Shown here piece by piece: positions 29,196-40,929 of a stretch of DNA of 64,000 nucleotides. The notes under the pieces were generated by a model. It did no database searches and was not told the origin of the DNA. It was given only the letters and a program-made list of their open reading frames with translations. The DNA is from Cladocopium goreaui (taxonomy: Eukaryota; Sar; Dinophyceae; Suessiales; Symbiodiniaceae): the NCBI GenBank assembly GCA_947184155.2, contig CAMXCT020005024.1, positions 260,001 through 324,000 of the forward strand. Reading direction: 5' to 3'. Positions within the stretch are counted from its first letter, which is position 1. Each line of letters opens with the position of its first letter. The position numbers were made by a program, and so were the translations under genes.

Positions 29196-32100
29196 GCGCA
29201 GCTTACCGCAGCTCACCTGGAGAAAGCATTGGAAGAGAACTCCAGGCTGGGAGATGGGGAGCCGATGAAGATAGGGTTTAGGGGAGGATTCAGCAAGAAA
29301 AATCATGGGAGATTAAGTTCTGGTTCAATATCAATTGGAGTTCAATATCAATGACTGGTTGGTGGTTTGGAACATTTTGGAACATGGCTTTTATTTTTCC
29401 ATATATTGGGAATGTCATGATCCCAACTGACCAATAGTTCAACAATAAAGTGATCATTCCAAAATTCCCATCTTATTCTGCTCTCAACGAGATTCATCCC
29501 CCTCGTGGTGGCGATGGGGGTGGCGTCTGGCCGAGGCCCTTGGTGGTGACCTCTCCATCACTTCGCTGTGTGCAGACCGCCAAAATCGTGGCGAATCGGC
29601 TGCAGGAGCGGATGCGATGGGTGAAATCGGACCTCTGGTAGTGAAAATCGGGTGAACTTTCTGAAAGGTTTAATAGTTTATGATAGTTTATAATTGTTTA
29701 TAATAGTTTATAATAGTTTATAATATTTTATAACAGCTTACTGTAACAATTAAGATAGTTTTTTCGTCAGATGAGGATGTACCCTCCTGTACTTTCTTGC
29801 CGCGTGCTATAGACAAGGGCTCATTGAGTTCGACGCTTTACCTCTTAAAAATGGTGGTTTTCCAGAGCGACCTGTTCAGTTGCCAGAGGGTAGTTCATAG
29901 GTGAGGATTAATATGTGCTACAAATATTGGACCATTTCAAAAGGACAATTCCCCGCTTTTTTTTTCTTTTTTCCCAGACTTGTTTGAAGGGAACACGGAT
30001 ACCTCAATATGACGGTAGCTGGGAAAAACCATGGTTTTCTGCATTTTGTTTCATTTAACGACTATAAACAACATGAAATGACCGTATTTTCATAGCCGTT
30101 AACATGTTCAAATATTTCACTACAAACTGCCATATCAAAAGAGAAACCCAAATTGGATTTGAATGACCGTATTCATTACTTAGACTTAGAAACATTATTC
30201 GCATATAAAATCAACCAAATACTCTAGGAGAAACCATTTTCCACATTTCCTTCTCATTACTCTCAGTGGATTCATAGGTCAAACATGGTAAAATCCATGA
30301 ACACCCATATCAAGTCATTACGGTAAAACATATGAAAAAACATATTATCATAGAATTGGATGATGGGAAAATTTACAGGAAAACCCTATATTTGATGGTA
30401 AAAACCATGGTTTCCTGTAAATTTTCCCATAAACCAATCCAATGATATTATCAGAACCATTAAACACACTATTTTCATAGGGAAAACTCATTCAACACCC
30501 ATGAAATTCACCCATTCAACTCCCTTTGGACTGCAGCCCTGGGGGAGGCGGATCTCTATGCAGAGCCTGGCTTGGCGGACTGGCCGAGCGCTGCAACCAA
30601 GGTGAGGAAACGACTGGTGATATAGTGGGGTGGGTATACCTCCAATTATGACCGTTTTTGATGGGGATTCACCATGACATTTTGGGATATTTGGGGGGTA
30701 AAACCAATAATAAACCTAGCATTTGGGGATTATTGATGGATAAAAATAATGATTTCGGGATGTTTTTTTTTTGTTTACCTCACTCGTGGGGATATCGTTG
30801 AAGAATATCTCTCTGTCTTTTTTTTCATCAGGATCTGACGATTCGATCATAGACGTCTATAGACGTCTATGGTAAGCGGCATCATCCCCCAATTGCTGAT
30901 TTTTTTTTAGGTTGGTGAATTATTGGGTGAATATCAAGAATCCAACCATATTATTTATACTATGGTTGAATTACCCTCTGGTAAACTAACATAACTATGG
31001 AAAATCACAATTTTTCATGGGAAAATCCACTATAAATGGTGATTTTCCATAGTTATGTTAGTTTACCAGAGGGTATATATAGGATAGATACTCAACTCCA
31101 ACTTTATCCAGATCTATGGTTAGATATCTAGTTGCAGTTGAGTATCTATTTTAAAAAATTGAACTTGAACATGTCATGTAGACTATGAACCACCGGTAAT
31201 CACACATCGCAATGGAAAATCCACCATATATATATATATACATATTATATTTATTATATAGTGGATTTCACATTCACAGCTCCATTTACATAGGATTTAC
31301 CAGCCAGCCATGTTTGACCAGAGGGTAGTTGGAGTTGAAGCTTTCTGGATGATCGCTGAAGAGGATTTCCAACTCTCCATGGGGACCAAGGTCAAAGCTT
31401 GGTGGATCTTCTGTTTCCACTTGAGTTGGCCAGAGGAAGACCATATATACATATATACATATATACATATACACATATACATATATATATATACATAATG
31501 AAAACCATATAATATATTAATATCATATGATATGAACATATTTTTATCATGTCTCATCATGCCATGAAAATCGTGGCCATGATGTCTAATTATGTTTTTA
31601 CCTTTCCATCTGATGTCGTCGCTTGGTGCTGCCACAGGTTCATGTGGATTTGCCGACCGTCGCCTCTGCGCCCATTTGGGACCAGCCCGTGTTGGAGGTC
31701 AGATGCATCATGTGGCTGCCTTTGGTAATTTTTCACGTAGCTATTGAACATGGTGATTTATAGATGATAGATCGATAGATCGATAGATCGATCGATCGAT
31801 CGATAGATAGATAGATATACACCCTCTGGTATTTCCCACGAAAAATGGTGATTTTCCATAGTTGTGTTAATTTACCAGATTGTATATACCGATTATAGAA
31901 TGGTATTTACCTATGAATCTATGAACTAATGGTGATCTTCCATAGCTATGTGAAAAGTTCTCAGAGGCTACAGAAATTGCAAGGAGACATGGGAGATGGC
32001 CATTGAGCGCTACCAGATCACCTGTGAAGGCTCCTGTGCTGGACGGTCCGTAGCCATTGATTGTCCAATCATTGCACCTATAGATATATCACATATATAC

Positions 32101-35100
32101 ATATATATATATATGTATATTATATTACATTACAATATATTACACATTTTCTGATATATGATATTTATGATGTATATGCATAATAACTTTACTCAACATA
32201 TAGTACACATATTTGATTATAGCTATGACAATACTCATATATATATATATATTGGTAGCTATGATTGATAATATTATAATAGTATATAGTCAGAAAAAAA
32301 AAACATGTATAAAGTTGTATAATCATATGATGTACTAGACTAGAGCCATTGATATATCATATACTCCTATATACCCATTAAAGATTCTATATCACCCTAA
32401 TATATTCACCCATAGCCATGATCGCAGGGCTGGCCCGTTGCGACTTGGCCCTGGACCGGTGCCTGGTGCTCTGCAGTCACCAGGCGATGCTGGAAGCTTT
32501 GCAGCCCAGCGGATGGACCAGCGGGCACTGTGTGGCGCGGACAAGTTACCCTCTGGTAAATTAACATAGCGAACTGGAAAATCCATGATAAATGGAGGTT
32601 TCTAGCTGGGAAAATCATCTGTAAATGGTCCATTTTCCATAGCTATGTTAAATTACCAGAGGGTATGCCGTGGGGGTGGTGTTGTTGGGGACATTTTTGG
32701 AGAGGAAAAGAGGAGTTTTCAATGGGAAAGTGATGAAAATGGGTGAACATATGGGCTATCCCAATAGCTGCTGCTATCAGTGGTCATGGGAACATGTCGT
32801 ATTAAAAACTGCTGTAGCTGCTATAAGTAATCATTGCATAGTGGTGGAATTTAAGGCAGTTTTCCTGAGGTTTCATGGGAAAATCAGCTATAAATAGATG
32901 CTACTTAAATGGCGGATTGTTCCAGATGTTCCAGATGTTTTTTTGGGGCTTAAACAGTCTTGACACGTTTATACAATGACCTTTTGATGGGGATAGAGTT
33001 GGTAAATGTACTGCTGGGATTTCATCGTTGATGGTGGTAGTGGTATGATTCCCCTCAGTGGGGTGATGTTCAAAGGGTACATTTTTACCCAGGATTGATG
33101 GATTGATTTGGGATACCCATGGATACCCTCTGGTGAGCACATTTCCTATGTAAAATCGAGTAAAATCACAACTTGAATAGGCCAAGTCCTCGAACTAAAT
33201 GGACCATGGTGTCCATAGTTATGGCTCAGCAGTGGTGAGAAACCGGGAAGTGGGCTGTGGAATGGTGAGAAACCGGCTGTTGCAACTTCAGAATGATGTG
33301 GATCTTGCTGCGTGAATCAGTATATGGGAATTTCAGGATCCTCAAAAATGGAGGTACTGTACCATATAAGGCCATATTTTGTGAGGATATTCCCCTACAT
33401 AGCCCTTTTTTTGGGTCTTAAAAAAATGGTAGGTACCTCTAATATCCGATTTTTTACTTCTAATTTCGGTCCCTGAAGTGGCAATTTTTTCATCAAGCTG
33501 TCAGCCGTGTCAGCTGGAAGTCCGAGGCGCTCCTGGACTTTTGGCCCAGTTCCAGCTCCATCAGCTTGCAGCGCTTGCAGCAGGACTGCTCTGCCTGGCG
33601 TGTGGAGCTGAGGTTTCTGCATTGTTTCATGGGAAATTCCACTGGAAAGCATGGTGAATCACGGGTTTCACCAAAGAACTTAAAAGGCTAATGGGGATTT
33701 CATGGAACATCATGCCCATATTTTCTGGGATATATCTAACACTGCGATATTTGGGTGTGTCTAAAAATGGGGTAGACCTAACAGGAAACCCCATTGAAAA
33801 GCATAGCTAAGTCTTTAGAACCAAGACATTCGAAACAAATAGTGTTTCCAATCAAAAAGTCTATAGTGATGTATTTTCACGGACACCAAAGAACTTAAAG
33901 TAGAAATCGGAAGAAGTTATGGGACCCTCTAACTTTTAGATTCCATCATTTTGCCATATTTTGCTACATATTTTCGACGTTTTCCATATTTTTCCCCGCG
34001 GAAACGGCCGCCCCCTGAGGTGACCGTTTCGTCTTCCTGGCCACGGTTTGCAGTGCCCAGAACCCGCGGCAGATGTTCCTCAGCCCAGTGATCCCGGAGG
34101 TGAGGACGAGGCCTGGGATCTGGGCTATGGAAAATTGCCCATTTATAGTGGATTTTCCCATTAAAAATGGTGATTTTCCATAGTTTTTTGTATGTTCACC
34201 AGAGGGTAACTAGTTGCCAGTTCATTCCACAGGAATCTCGATGAAGATCACTTTCGAACTCCGAAAAATCGGTCAGGTTATGCCCGGCTCCTGGCGAAGA
34301 CCTTGATCTCGGGAGCATTGGGAGCATTGTGGCACTGGACCTAGAGGAGGCGCTGTCCATCGAAAAAGCCTTTAGTTAACTTTAGTTGAACTGTTTGCTT
34401 CTAAGGTCAATTGACCAACATCTCCATTCTCTATCATTCTCTGACATGCCAGGACTAAGTGCATTTTTTGGTCATTTTAGAACTGAGTCCATTTTGCTCC
34501 AAGTCCTGTTCCTGCCTTGAGAGGCGCCGCTAATGCTGGTGCGTTCCAGACGGGAACGGCATCTTCTCCTCTTCCTGCACGATGCGTTCCTTGGAGCACC
34601 AGCTGATGGGTCCTTGGATTTGAGGGAAATTCTACAGGGAAATGCCGGGTTTTGATGGGGAAAGAAGCCATGGAAAAACACCATTGATTTTCGGTGAAGA
34701 GTTTCTGTGAAATCACCCCCAACGATTGGAGCATTGTTGCTTAAAATATAATTACCATCATATTTGTCCATATTTTATGATTGATGTTGGCTTCTCTATC
34801 CACTTATATCATTTCCTAATGATAATCATATTCCCACACAGATTCACAGTTATGAATATTCCCTGCAATTTTCCCCGTTGTCTTTTTCCGCATGTTGTGC
34901 TAGAAATATTCATGTCTACAGTATACCATTTTAATCCATTTAAAGATTGTTATCCACTTATAGCCCCCCCCCAAAATATACAAGTTGGTAAAGTCCCATT
35001 GAAATATTGATAACTTATTAGACATTTTTCTATCACATAGATAATAAATGACAAGAAATCATATATACTTTTCTATAAATCAGTGATCAATTATACACTT

Positions 35101-35285
35101 TTCCATTTTTTCAGGGGTGAGTTCCTTTTTTCTTCTCCCTTAAATTGATCCTCCCGAGGCAAGGTCAATTGCTTCACTTGGCCTCGGGCTTGGTGCTGTC
35201 GTTCCATGAGCGGCTGATGCTGGGCCATCGCCAAAACAGCGGTGTTCTACGCTGGCGCCTGGATGGGGGAAACTTGGTGCGGTGA
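29196..35285 (+). CDS. Histidine phosphatase superfamily (phosphoglycerate mutase-like), partial
   Basis: Exons: 29196-29275 (AQLTAAHLEKALEENSRL), 29536-29620 (PLVVTSPSLRCVQTAKIVA), 30548-30601 (ADLYAEPGLADWPSAATK), 31638-31697 (VHVDLPTVASAPIWDQPVLE), 31984-32035 (ETWEMAIERYQ), 32416-about 32530 (LDRCLVLCSHQAMLEAL), about 33510-33610, 34049-34095, 34295-34361, about 34530-34620 (RHLLLFLHDAFLG), about 35160-35285 (NSGVLRWRLDGGNLVR, stop). The first five exons join in phase. TSPSLRCVQTA is the region where family members carry the second catalytic Arg. LCSHQAMLEAL fits the conserved late His. The usual first RHG motif is not found, so the 5' end is missing upstream. The product would be a soluble phosphatase or mutase of unknown substrate. 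Middle exons 33510-34620 are uncertain in frame. Confidence 0.6.
29536..29620 (+). CDS. Histidine phosphatase exon with SPSLRCVQTA
   Basis: Encodes PLVVTSPSLRCVQTAKIVAN then RLQERMRW. The SP.LRC.QTA pattern is diagnostic of phosphoglycerate mutase-like phosphatases. Phase fits the preceding exon (ATA GG|G CCC). Confidence 0.75.
29674..29750. repeat. TAATAGTTTA tandem repeat
   Basis: Six or seven near-perfect units of about 12 bp, TTTATAATAGTT, in an intron. Confidence 0.85.
30359..30446. repeat. Palindromic repeat GGGAAAATTTACAGGAAA, copy 1
   Basis: GGGAAAATTTACAGGAAA pairs with TTTCCTGTAAATTTTCCC around a CCATGG-containing loop. The right flank reads ATAAACCAATCCAATGAT. A second copy lies at 35336-35422 with a near-identical right flank. 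Confidence 0.85.
30972..31075. repeat. TA-flanked foldback element, full copy
   Basis: TACCCTCTGGTAAACTAACA at the left and TGTTAGTTTACCAGAGGGTA at the right; a 104 bp copy close to the reference. Confidence 0.92.
31438..31497. repeat. ATACAT/ATACACAT microsatellite
   Basis: TA-rich tandem repeat in a phosphatase gene intron; similar tracts lie at 32080-32130 and 32234-32253. Confidence 0.8.
31766..31818. repeat. GATA/GATC tetranucleotide repeat
   Basis: GATAGATCGATAGATC changes to GATCGATC and back to GATAGATA, adjoining a degenerate foldback element. Confidence 0.85.
31818..31971. repeat. Two degenerate foldback remnants
   Basis: ACCCTCTGGTATTTCCCACG...TTTACCAGATTGTA at 31818-31885, then GGTATTTACC...CTCAGAGGCTA to 31971. 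Both are shortened copies. Confidence 0.65.
32547..32665. repeat. TA-flanked foldback element
   Basis: TACCCTCTGGTAAATTAACA at the left, TGTTAAATTACCAGAGGGTA at the right; 119 bp, with an enlarged core. It begins within about 20 bp of a phosphatase coding exon. Confidence 0.9.
34125..34208. repeat. Foldback element, left-truncated
   Basis: The core TAGTGGATTTTCCCATTAAA and right arm CACCAGAGGGTA are kept; the left TIR is lost. Confidence 0.75.
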
Positions 35286-35335
35286 TTCATAGCTGATTCA
35301 GAATGGATTTAATATGATTTAATTCATAGAAGTGG

Positions 35336-35422
35336 ATGATGGGAAAATTTACAGGAAACCCCTATATTTGATGATAAAAACCATGGTTTCCTGTAGATTT
35401 TCCCTTAAACCAATCCATTGAT
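35336..35422. repeat. Palindromic repeat, copy 2
   Basis: Same palindrome as 30359-30446 (GGGAAAATTTACAGGAAA ... TTTCCTGTAGATTTTCCC) followed by TTAAACCAATCCATTGAT. Confidence 0.85.
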
Positions 35423-37140
35423 TAATGTGGGGGGTTGTGGCAAGTTTCACGAAATGACTTGTGACATGGCAGCCAAACCCTCCGGTTTTTTCAAAACGTG
35501 GCAGTTCGGAAAAACTCCCAACAAAATGAAGGTTTTTTTCATGGAAAAATCATCTATCTTTACGGAGAATAATTACATTGATACTTTGGACACCCTGCCC
35601 AAAAAAGAAGTGAATTCTGCCGATGGATCATGGGTTTTTGCCATGCCTCATGTGTATCAAGCTTCGCAAGACATGTTCGAAAAGGTCCTGCTGTTTCGGA
35701 GTCCAAATGGAATCAAGATCTCAACACTGTGGCAACACATATTTGCATATTCCCTGACTTTGTTTCTGACTGCGCAGTCTGTTTCCAAGATTATGGTATG
35801 AAATCTAGCCGCACTTCTTATCCTTACATAGACCTGCCGAGGCAAGCTTCTGACGGAGGAAGGGCATCATATGGCTTCCCAGCAGTGAAGGGGGAAGGGC
35901 TGACAGTCTGGAATTTTGCTTTGGATGAGGAAGGAAGAAGAATTTGTATGAACTTGACATCTATGCAGAACCGAGCTGTACTCATGAACATTTTCTATCC
36001 TTTTCTTTTAAGACTAGGAGTACGAGTGGGAAAATGGAAGGTGGTGCCAGCGTATATTGAAGCCAAATTGCAACTAAACATGCAGTCATGTGGCTGTGCA
36101 CCGTTGGCTCGGGATTGTGGGCCAGCTGCCAAATCAAGGTGCAGACGGCCGACAAAACACTGCATTTGCACTGCGAAAGTGGGAAGACTCTTGCGGAGCA
36201 GGAATTGAACTTTGAAACTTTGCCGCAGGATGCCGCAGGATGCCGCAGGGGAGGTGGCTTTGTGCGGAAATGGGGCATACCCCATTTATCCCCGTTTACA
36301 TATGGCAATTTAGAAGGGAACATAATGATCAACCAGGAGATTTTAGGGTACCCTGGGGTACCCAATGTTCAGAGAAACACATGTGCCATGCAGCACTTTC
36401 GAGTTCCATGAGGAACTGGTGCCGCTGAGCGCGAACGAGAAAACGGGTCGAATGGTGCGCGGCAGCGAGTCGTCTTGGTGGTTGCTGACATTCCCAGACT
36501 GGGGAAGATGCTTAAGCTGCGAAGAGGCATCACGACAACCTTGCAGGAAAATTCATGTTGGAAAAAATGGCTCCAGTCCCAAGAGGGGTTTTACTTGCGC
36601 ACATGAGCCGGCAGAGGTTGGGAAGTGGAACACAATGACTGAACTTACAAAGAGAAGACTTACCAGTTTCCTTCACTTTAGGCCACGGTTTGCTGGCAGA
36701 ATGAGTCGAAAATCCCCTTTGCTTTCACGAAATTCTATTGACCTGCAGAGTTCTGGTCAAACTTTATTTTTGGGACACCTCAAAAACCTAGACCCAGAGT
36801 AAATGCAACACATGGGTGCTAGCCGTGAGTTTGTTTACAGAGCATGTGAGCTGCACCACTGTACCTTGACGCCATGGAACTTGTGGTCGAAGGTATCTCT
36901 GGTGGTTTAGGGGGGTCTGGCGGCTCAGCAGCGAACAGAGCAGCAATGATGGTTGTACCATGTTGTACCTTGAGTGAGAATGCTCCCAATTTTCTTTGCT
37001 ATTCTTGTGACCCCAAAATATCCTTTACCATTCTTTACCCTAGCAGTATCAGGGCACCCAAATTGGTCACCAGCAACATGGCTTCCAACCCCCCAAGCCG
37101 CCCTTCTCTCAGCATTTTTGGCTCACCTCTGACGTACGCG
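35423..37140. other. Spacer between phosphatase and TPR genes
   Basis: Holds two overlapping + strand open frames (35418-35801 and 35630-36208). I do not recognise them and see no coding pattern I would trust. A triplicated GATGCCGCAG lies near 36225-36247. Confidence 0.45.
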
Positions 37141-37147
37141 GGCGACC

Positions 37148-40100
37148 ATGGGGGGTCCCTCCGGGAATCCCTACGCCAACAACCGCCATGCCGACGTGCT
37201 CAACGACGAGCCGGTCGAGGAGGCGGCGAAGCTGCGGCTTTGTGAAGAGGTGAAGAATCGAGCCAAAGGCACCCAGGGTTGGAGGGTGTTGGGTTGCCTC
37301 CAATAACATGGCTATTGAACATTGGTAAGATATGGTAACGCATGGTAAAATCATGATGAATAAGCAAGTTGTCCTTCTTACAGGAAGCTGCTTGGATTTT
37401 GATCTTATTTGATGGTAAATAATAGATAAAGCCCAGGATGACCTGTTCCATTTCCATCCGATGAGAGGCGCTTTTGCGCAGAAGGACATGCCCAGCGCGG
37501 AGCTGTTGTATGGCAAGGCAATCGACCTGCTGGCATCGTTGCCTCAGAAGTCAGAAGCGGCCTTGTACTCTAACAGGTTGGGGATGTGCATCAAACCTGG
37601 GGGATATGCTTTGCTCCTCAAATTGCATAGTTCCGCAGATAGTTCATGACATATACATGTACACACCTATATAATCCTATATAAAGAATCCCAGCACTAG
37701 CCCGTTTTCTTCAGAAAACAAATCACTCCCCAGGTCACTGGTGAGGTTGAACCTGAACAAGGTCGAAGGTGCGTTGGACGATGCCAAGAAGTGCCTGGCG
37801 TTGGATCCCAGCTTCGTCAAGGCCCACCACCGCAAGGCCCAGGCCCTGCTTCGGCTGGGGGACTTCGATGAAGCCATCCAGGCGGCCCAGGAAGGTGCCA
37901 AGTTGGAGCCGGAGAACAAGTCCTTTCAGGAGCTCATAGATAAGGCCCAGAAGGATAAGGAGAAGGACCGAGATGGACGGATCAAAACATCCTTTTGTTT
38001 CCGTTTTGAAACACCACGTACCCTCTGGTAATTTAACATAGCTATGGAAAGATCCACCATTTTTAATGGGAAAATCCACTATTTCTATGGCCATTTTCAA
38101 TAGCTATTTTGACATAACCAGAGGGTATCCTTTTTTCATTTTTTTTTGGGCCCAAGACTTTGATGCTGGACTCACCAAAGTGGAGATCACGACACCTCTT
38201 AATTGGAGACCTATCTACGAGAACGTCGTTTGACCATTTGAGGTGATGCTTCCATCCCGAACGAAGCTAGTCCAAAACGGGTACCCCAGAATCCAATGCC
38301 TTACTTGTATCATCATTTTCCCGTTGAAATAGGTCCATTTTTTTCAATTTTGAGATATACATCCGATACATCCACTTCATGTTTTGCTAAAATTCCCCCC
38401 CGAATTCTTGCTGCTTTAAACGCATGTTTTCCCTCAGGACGCCGCAGACAAGGCCAAGCTGAAGCAGGACGCCCAGGATGTCCGTGTGGAACTGCATAAT
38501 GCCTCCACTGCCAGGGCTCCTCCCAAACCGGGCAACGGCAGCAATGGCAATGCTGGCCGCTGGTTTGGATCTCTTCAGTTGGGATGAGAATCCGAAATTG
38601 AGGTGTCTATATATATATATATAATATGTATAAATATATATATATACATATTATATATGCATATTATATATATATACACATATGTATCATATACTCTATT
38701 ATACATGACATATTTTCATATGATACTATATCTTTATTCGTATTTCTATAGTTTATAAACATATATGCATATATAGTATATATATATAATAGTTTTTGAA
38801 GTTTGATGATCATTTTTTCCACTTGACCATCTTCCTCTCTCTATTTCTACATGCATATGTGATTCACACACACACATATATATATATATATCTACACATG
38901 TCATTACATATACTACATATAGTGTTTTCCGCAGCAAGGTAGCGACATGCGTGGCTACAAGAAGACGGCGGATGGCAAGACCACCAGCTACTTCCACACC
39001 GAGATCTCGGAAGAGGCGAAGAAGCTCATCGAGGCGCAGGGCTTTGGGAAGCCACAAAAGTTGGAGGCGCCCACAGAGGAGTCCGATGCGACGCCTGGAT
39101 CTGAGGGATGTTTTTTGGATGGTTCTTAAAAAAAAACAAGTTCGAATGAGGAAAGGCAGTTTGGGACACATTCCACCATGTAGGGTAGTGTGTATGTATA
39201 TAATATGTATATATATATATATTTATATATATATATATCTGTGTGTGTGTGTGCGTGTGTGTTATACGTAGGGAAATGATTGAGTTTATTTTTCATGGTT
39301 TGGGGACCCCGCAACTCCAAGGAAGGGCGGTGGCAGCAAGTGGAACCAAGCCGGTACCTACGAAGAAAAGGGCATGAGCAAATGGCTGGAAGATCGGTTG
39401 AAGAGTGGCTTGATCGGTGTGAAGCTGGATGAATTATAGCCATACATAAATACATTTTGATTCTTTTTGGGGATGGATTAGCCACGAAAACTGTAAAAAT
39501 CAGCAACTGAGCAGTGGATCAACAAACATCAACAAACCACTAAGATTACATTTTATTCCCCATTCATATCTCATTGATCTCCCATGCATTTCCCACGTTT
39601 CACCAAGGAAGTTCGACCTTCCCCACGGGGGCTCCATCTCCACGGTCGCCGTGGCCGATCTCAAGGGCGACTGCTCCATCTCCGTGTCGCGCGGTAAGCG
39701 ACGGCACCTGATGGATGTGTCGTTCAACGTGGAGTACGAAGCCATGGTGGGCGACGCGCGGGGGAAGGGCAAAATCGCCTTTACCGAAGCTGGGATGTGG
39801 TCTGGGTGAATGGAGTTGGAGTTCAGTGGAGTTTCTGTATGTTGTTGTTGTTGTTGTTGGGAGGAGTTAGCCTTGTTGAGCTGTTGATTTTCCGGAATCC
39901 CTTTCAGCACATCCAAGGAAGTCACCACCGATGGAGATGATCCGGAGGTACGGGGGGTTGAAAGGGGCGGGGATAGTTTTGGTCCCCCATGGTCCCCTGA
40001 AAAATAAGATGGACATATCAAGGTGGATGCCACATGACGACAATGGGAAGAAGACTTTTCCATACGTTTCCATCTTCTTGTGGGACTACCTGACATGACT

Positions 40101-40257
40101 GCATGATATTGCATCCACGTCATGAGTCATGACAATCAAGGCCAAGTATATGTTTTCCAGGGCTTGGTACGTGAATGTCTTGTCTGCAGGATTTTATACA
40201 TCTCCTTCAAATGGTTAGAACGATATCCCACAATATGTGGATATATGTGGATATATG

Positions 40258-40290
<33 letters not shown>

Positions 40291-40929
40291 CCGGTGATGG
40301 TGTTGTTGATGATGATGATGATGATGATGATTGGGACGTTTCATCACCCCTGCTTTGGGAAACCCCACCTGCACCCATATATACATATACATGTTAAATG
40401 ATATTATGTGATATACTCCAATAACCACACACTATAGTAAGGTTATTCTGATATATGTGATATACTCCAATCACAACTATCTATAGTAAAATCATTATGA
40501 TATACGTGATATACTCCACTAACTGTAGTAGCTACAACACTACTATACTTACTATAGTTGTTAATTATATCTACAATTTCTACTATTTTTTTCCTGAGTT
40601 TCAGCAGCGAGGTGAAGAATGAGACCTCCAGCGATGTGCCACCGGCCATTCGAGAAGTGCTGGATGCTTTTGCGAAGCCAGCGGGACAGGGCCTGCAGCC
40701 TTTGCTGTGACTTGGTGCTGCAGATTTGCCGGTGATATTTTGACTCAAACATGATTAAAACAGGGTAATTTCACTCATTTGATGCTGATTTTTTGATTTA
40801 GAATTGGGTGAATGCAGCAATTTTGGGGGAAACAATTGGGATTCTGGGTGCTTTTTGGGACATCCTGCGTCAGCAACCCCAAGGTTAATGGAGGTCAAGA
40901 AGATGATTGAAGAATACAAGGGCCAATAG
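37148..40929 (+). CDS. TPR co-chaperone fused to AHA1 N-terminal-like domain
   Basis: Likely cytosolic Hsp90/Hsp70 co-chaperone. Exons: 37148-37268 (ATG; ADVLNDEPVEEAAKLRL), 37468-37576 (KDMPSAELLYGKAIDLL, SNR), 37734-about 37974 (ALDDAKKCLALDPSFVKAHH, ALLRLGDFDEAIQAAQEGAK), 38438-38567 (DKAKLKQDAQDVRVEL), 38939-about 39105 (MRGYKKTADGKTTSYFH), about 39323-39435 (SKWNQAGTYEEKGMSKWLED), 39608-39805 (GDCSISVSRGKRRHLMDVSF), about 39907-39947, about 40605-40695 (SEVKNETSSDVPPAIREVL), about 40871-40929 (LMEVKKMIEEYKGQ, stop). Residues up to about 150 form three TPR-like helix pairs. WN..GTYEEK and GD..ISV.RGKRR match the start of the AHA1 N domain, which binds the Hsp90 middle domain and stimulates its ATPase. 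No AHA1 C-terminal domain is seen. Joins at 37268 (GC donor) and 38567 (GA donor) keep phase. Confidence 0.78.
38019..38127. repeat. TA-flanked foldback element
   Basis: TACCCTCTGGTAATTTAACA at the left, GACATAACCAGAGGGTA at the right. It lies directly downstream of the TPR exon, in the intron. Confidence 0.9.
38608..38790. repeat. TA-rich microsatellite
   Basis: TATATATATAATATG, TATATACACATATG and similar TA-dominated runs in an intron; similar runs occur at 38870-38892 and 39196-39262. Confidence 0.85.
40255..40335. repeat. GAT triplet repeat
   Basis: About 22 GAT triplets interrupted by GCCGGTGATGGTGTTGTT, in an intron of the TPR-AHA1 gene. Confidence 0.9.

Noticed and set aside
35630..36208. 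192-codon + strand frame between genes
   Set aside because: No recognisable family, no clear splice or leader acceptor, and mixed composition; left as unannotated spacer.
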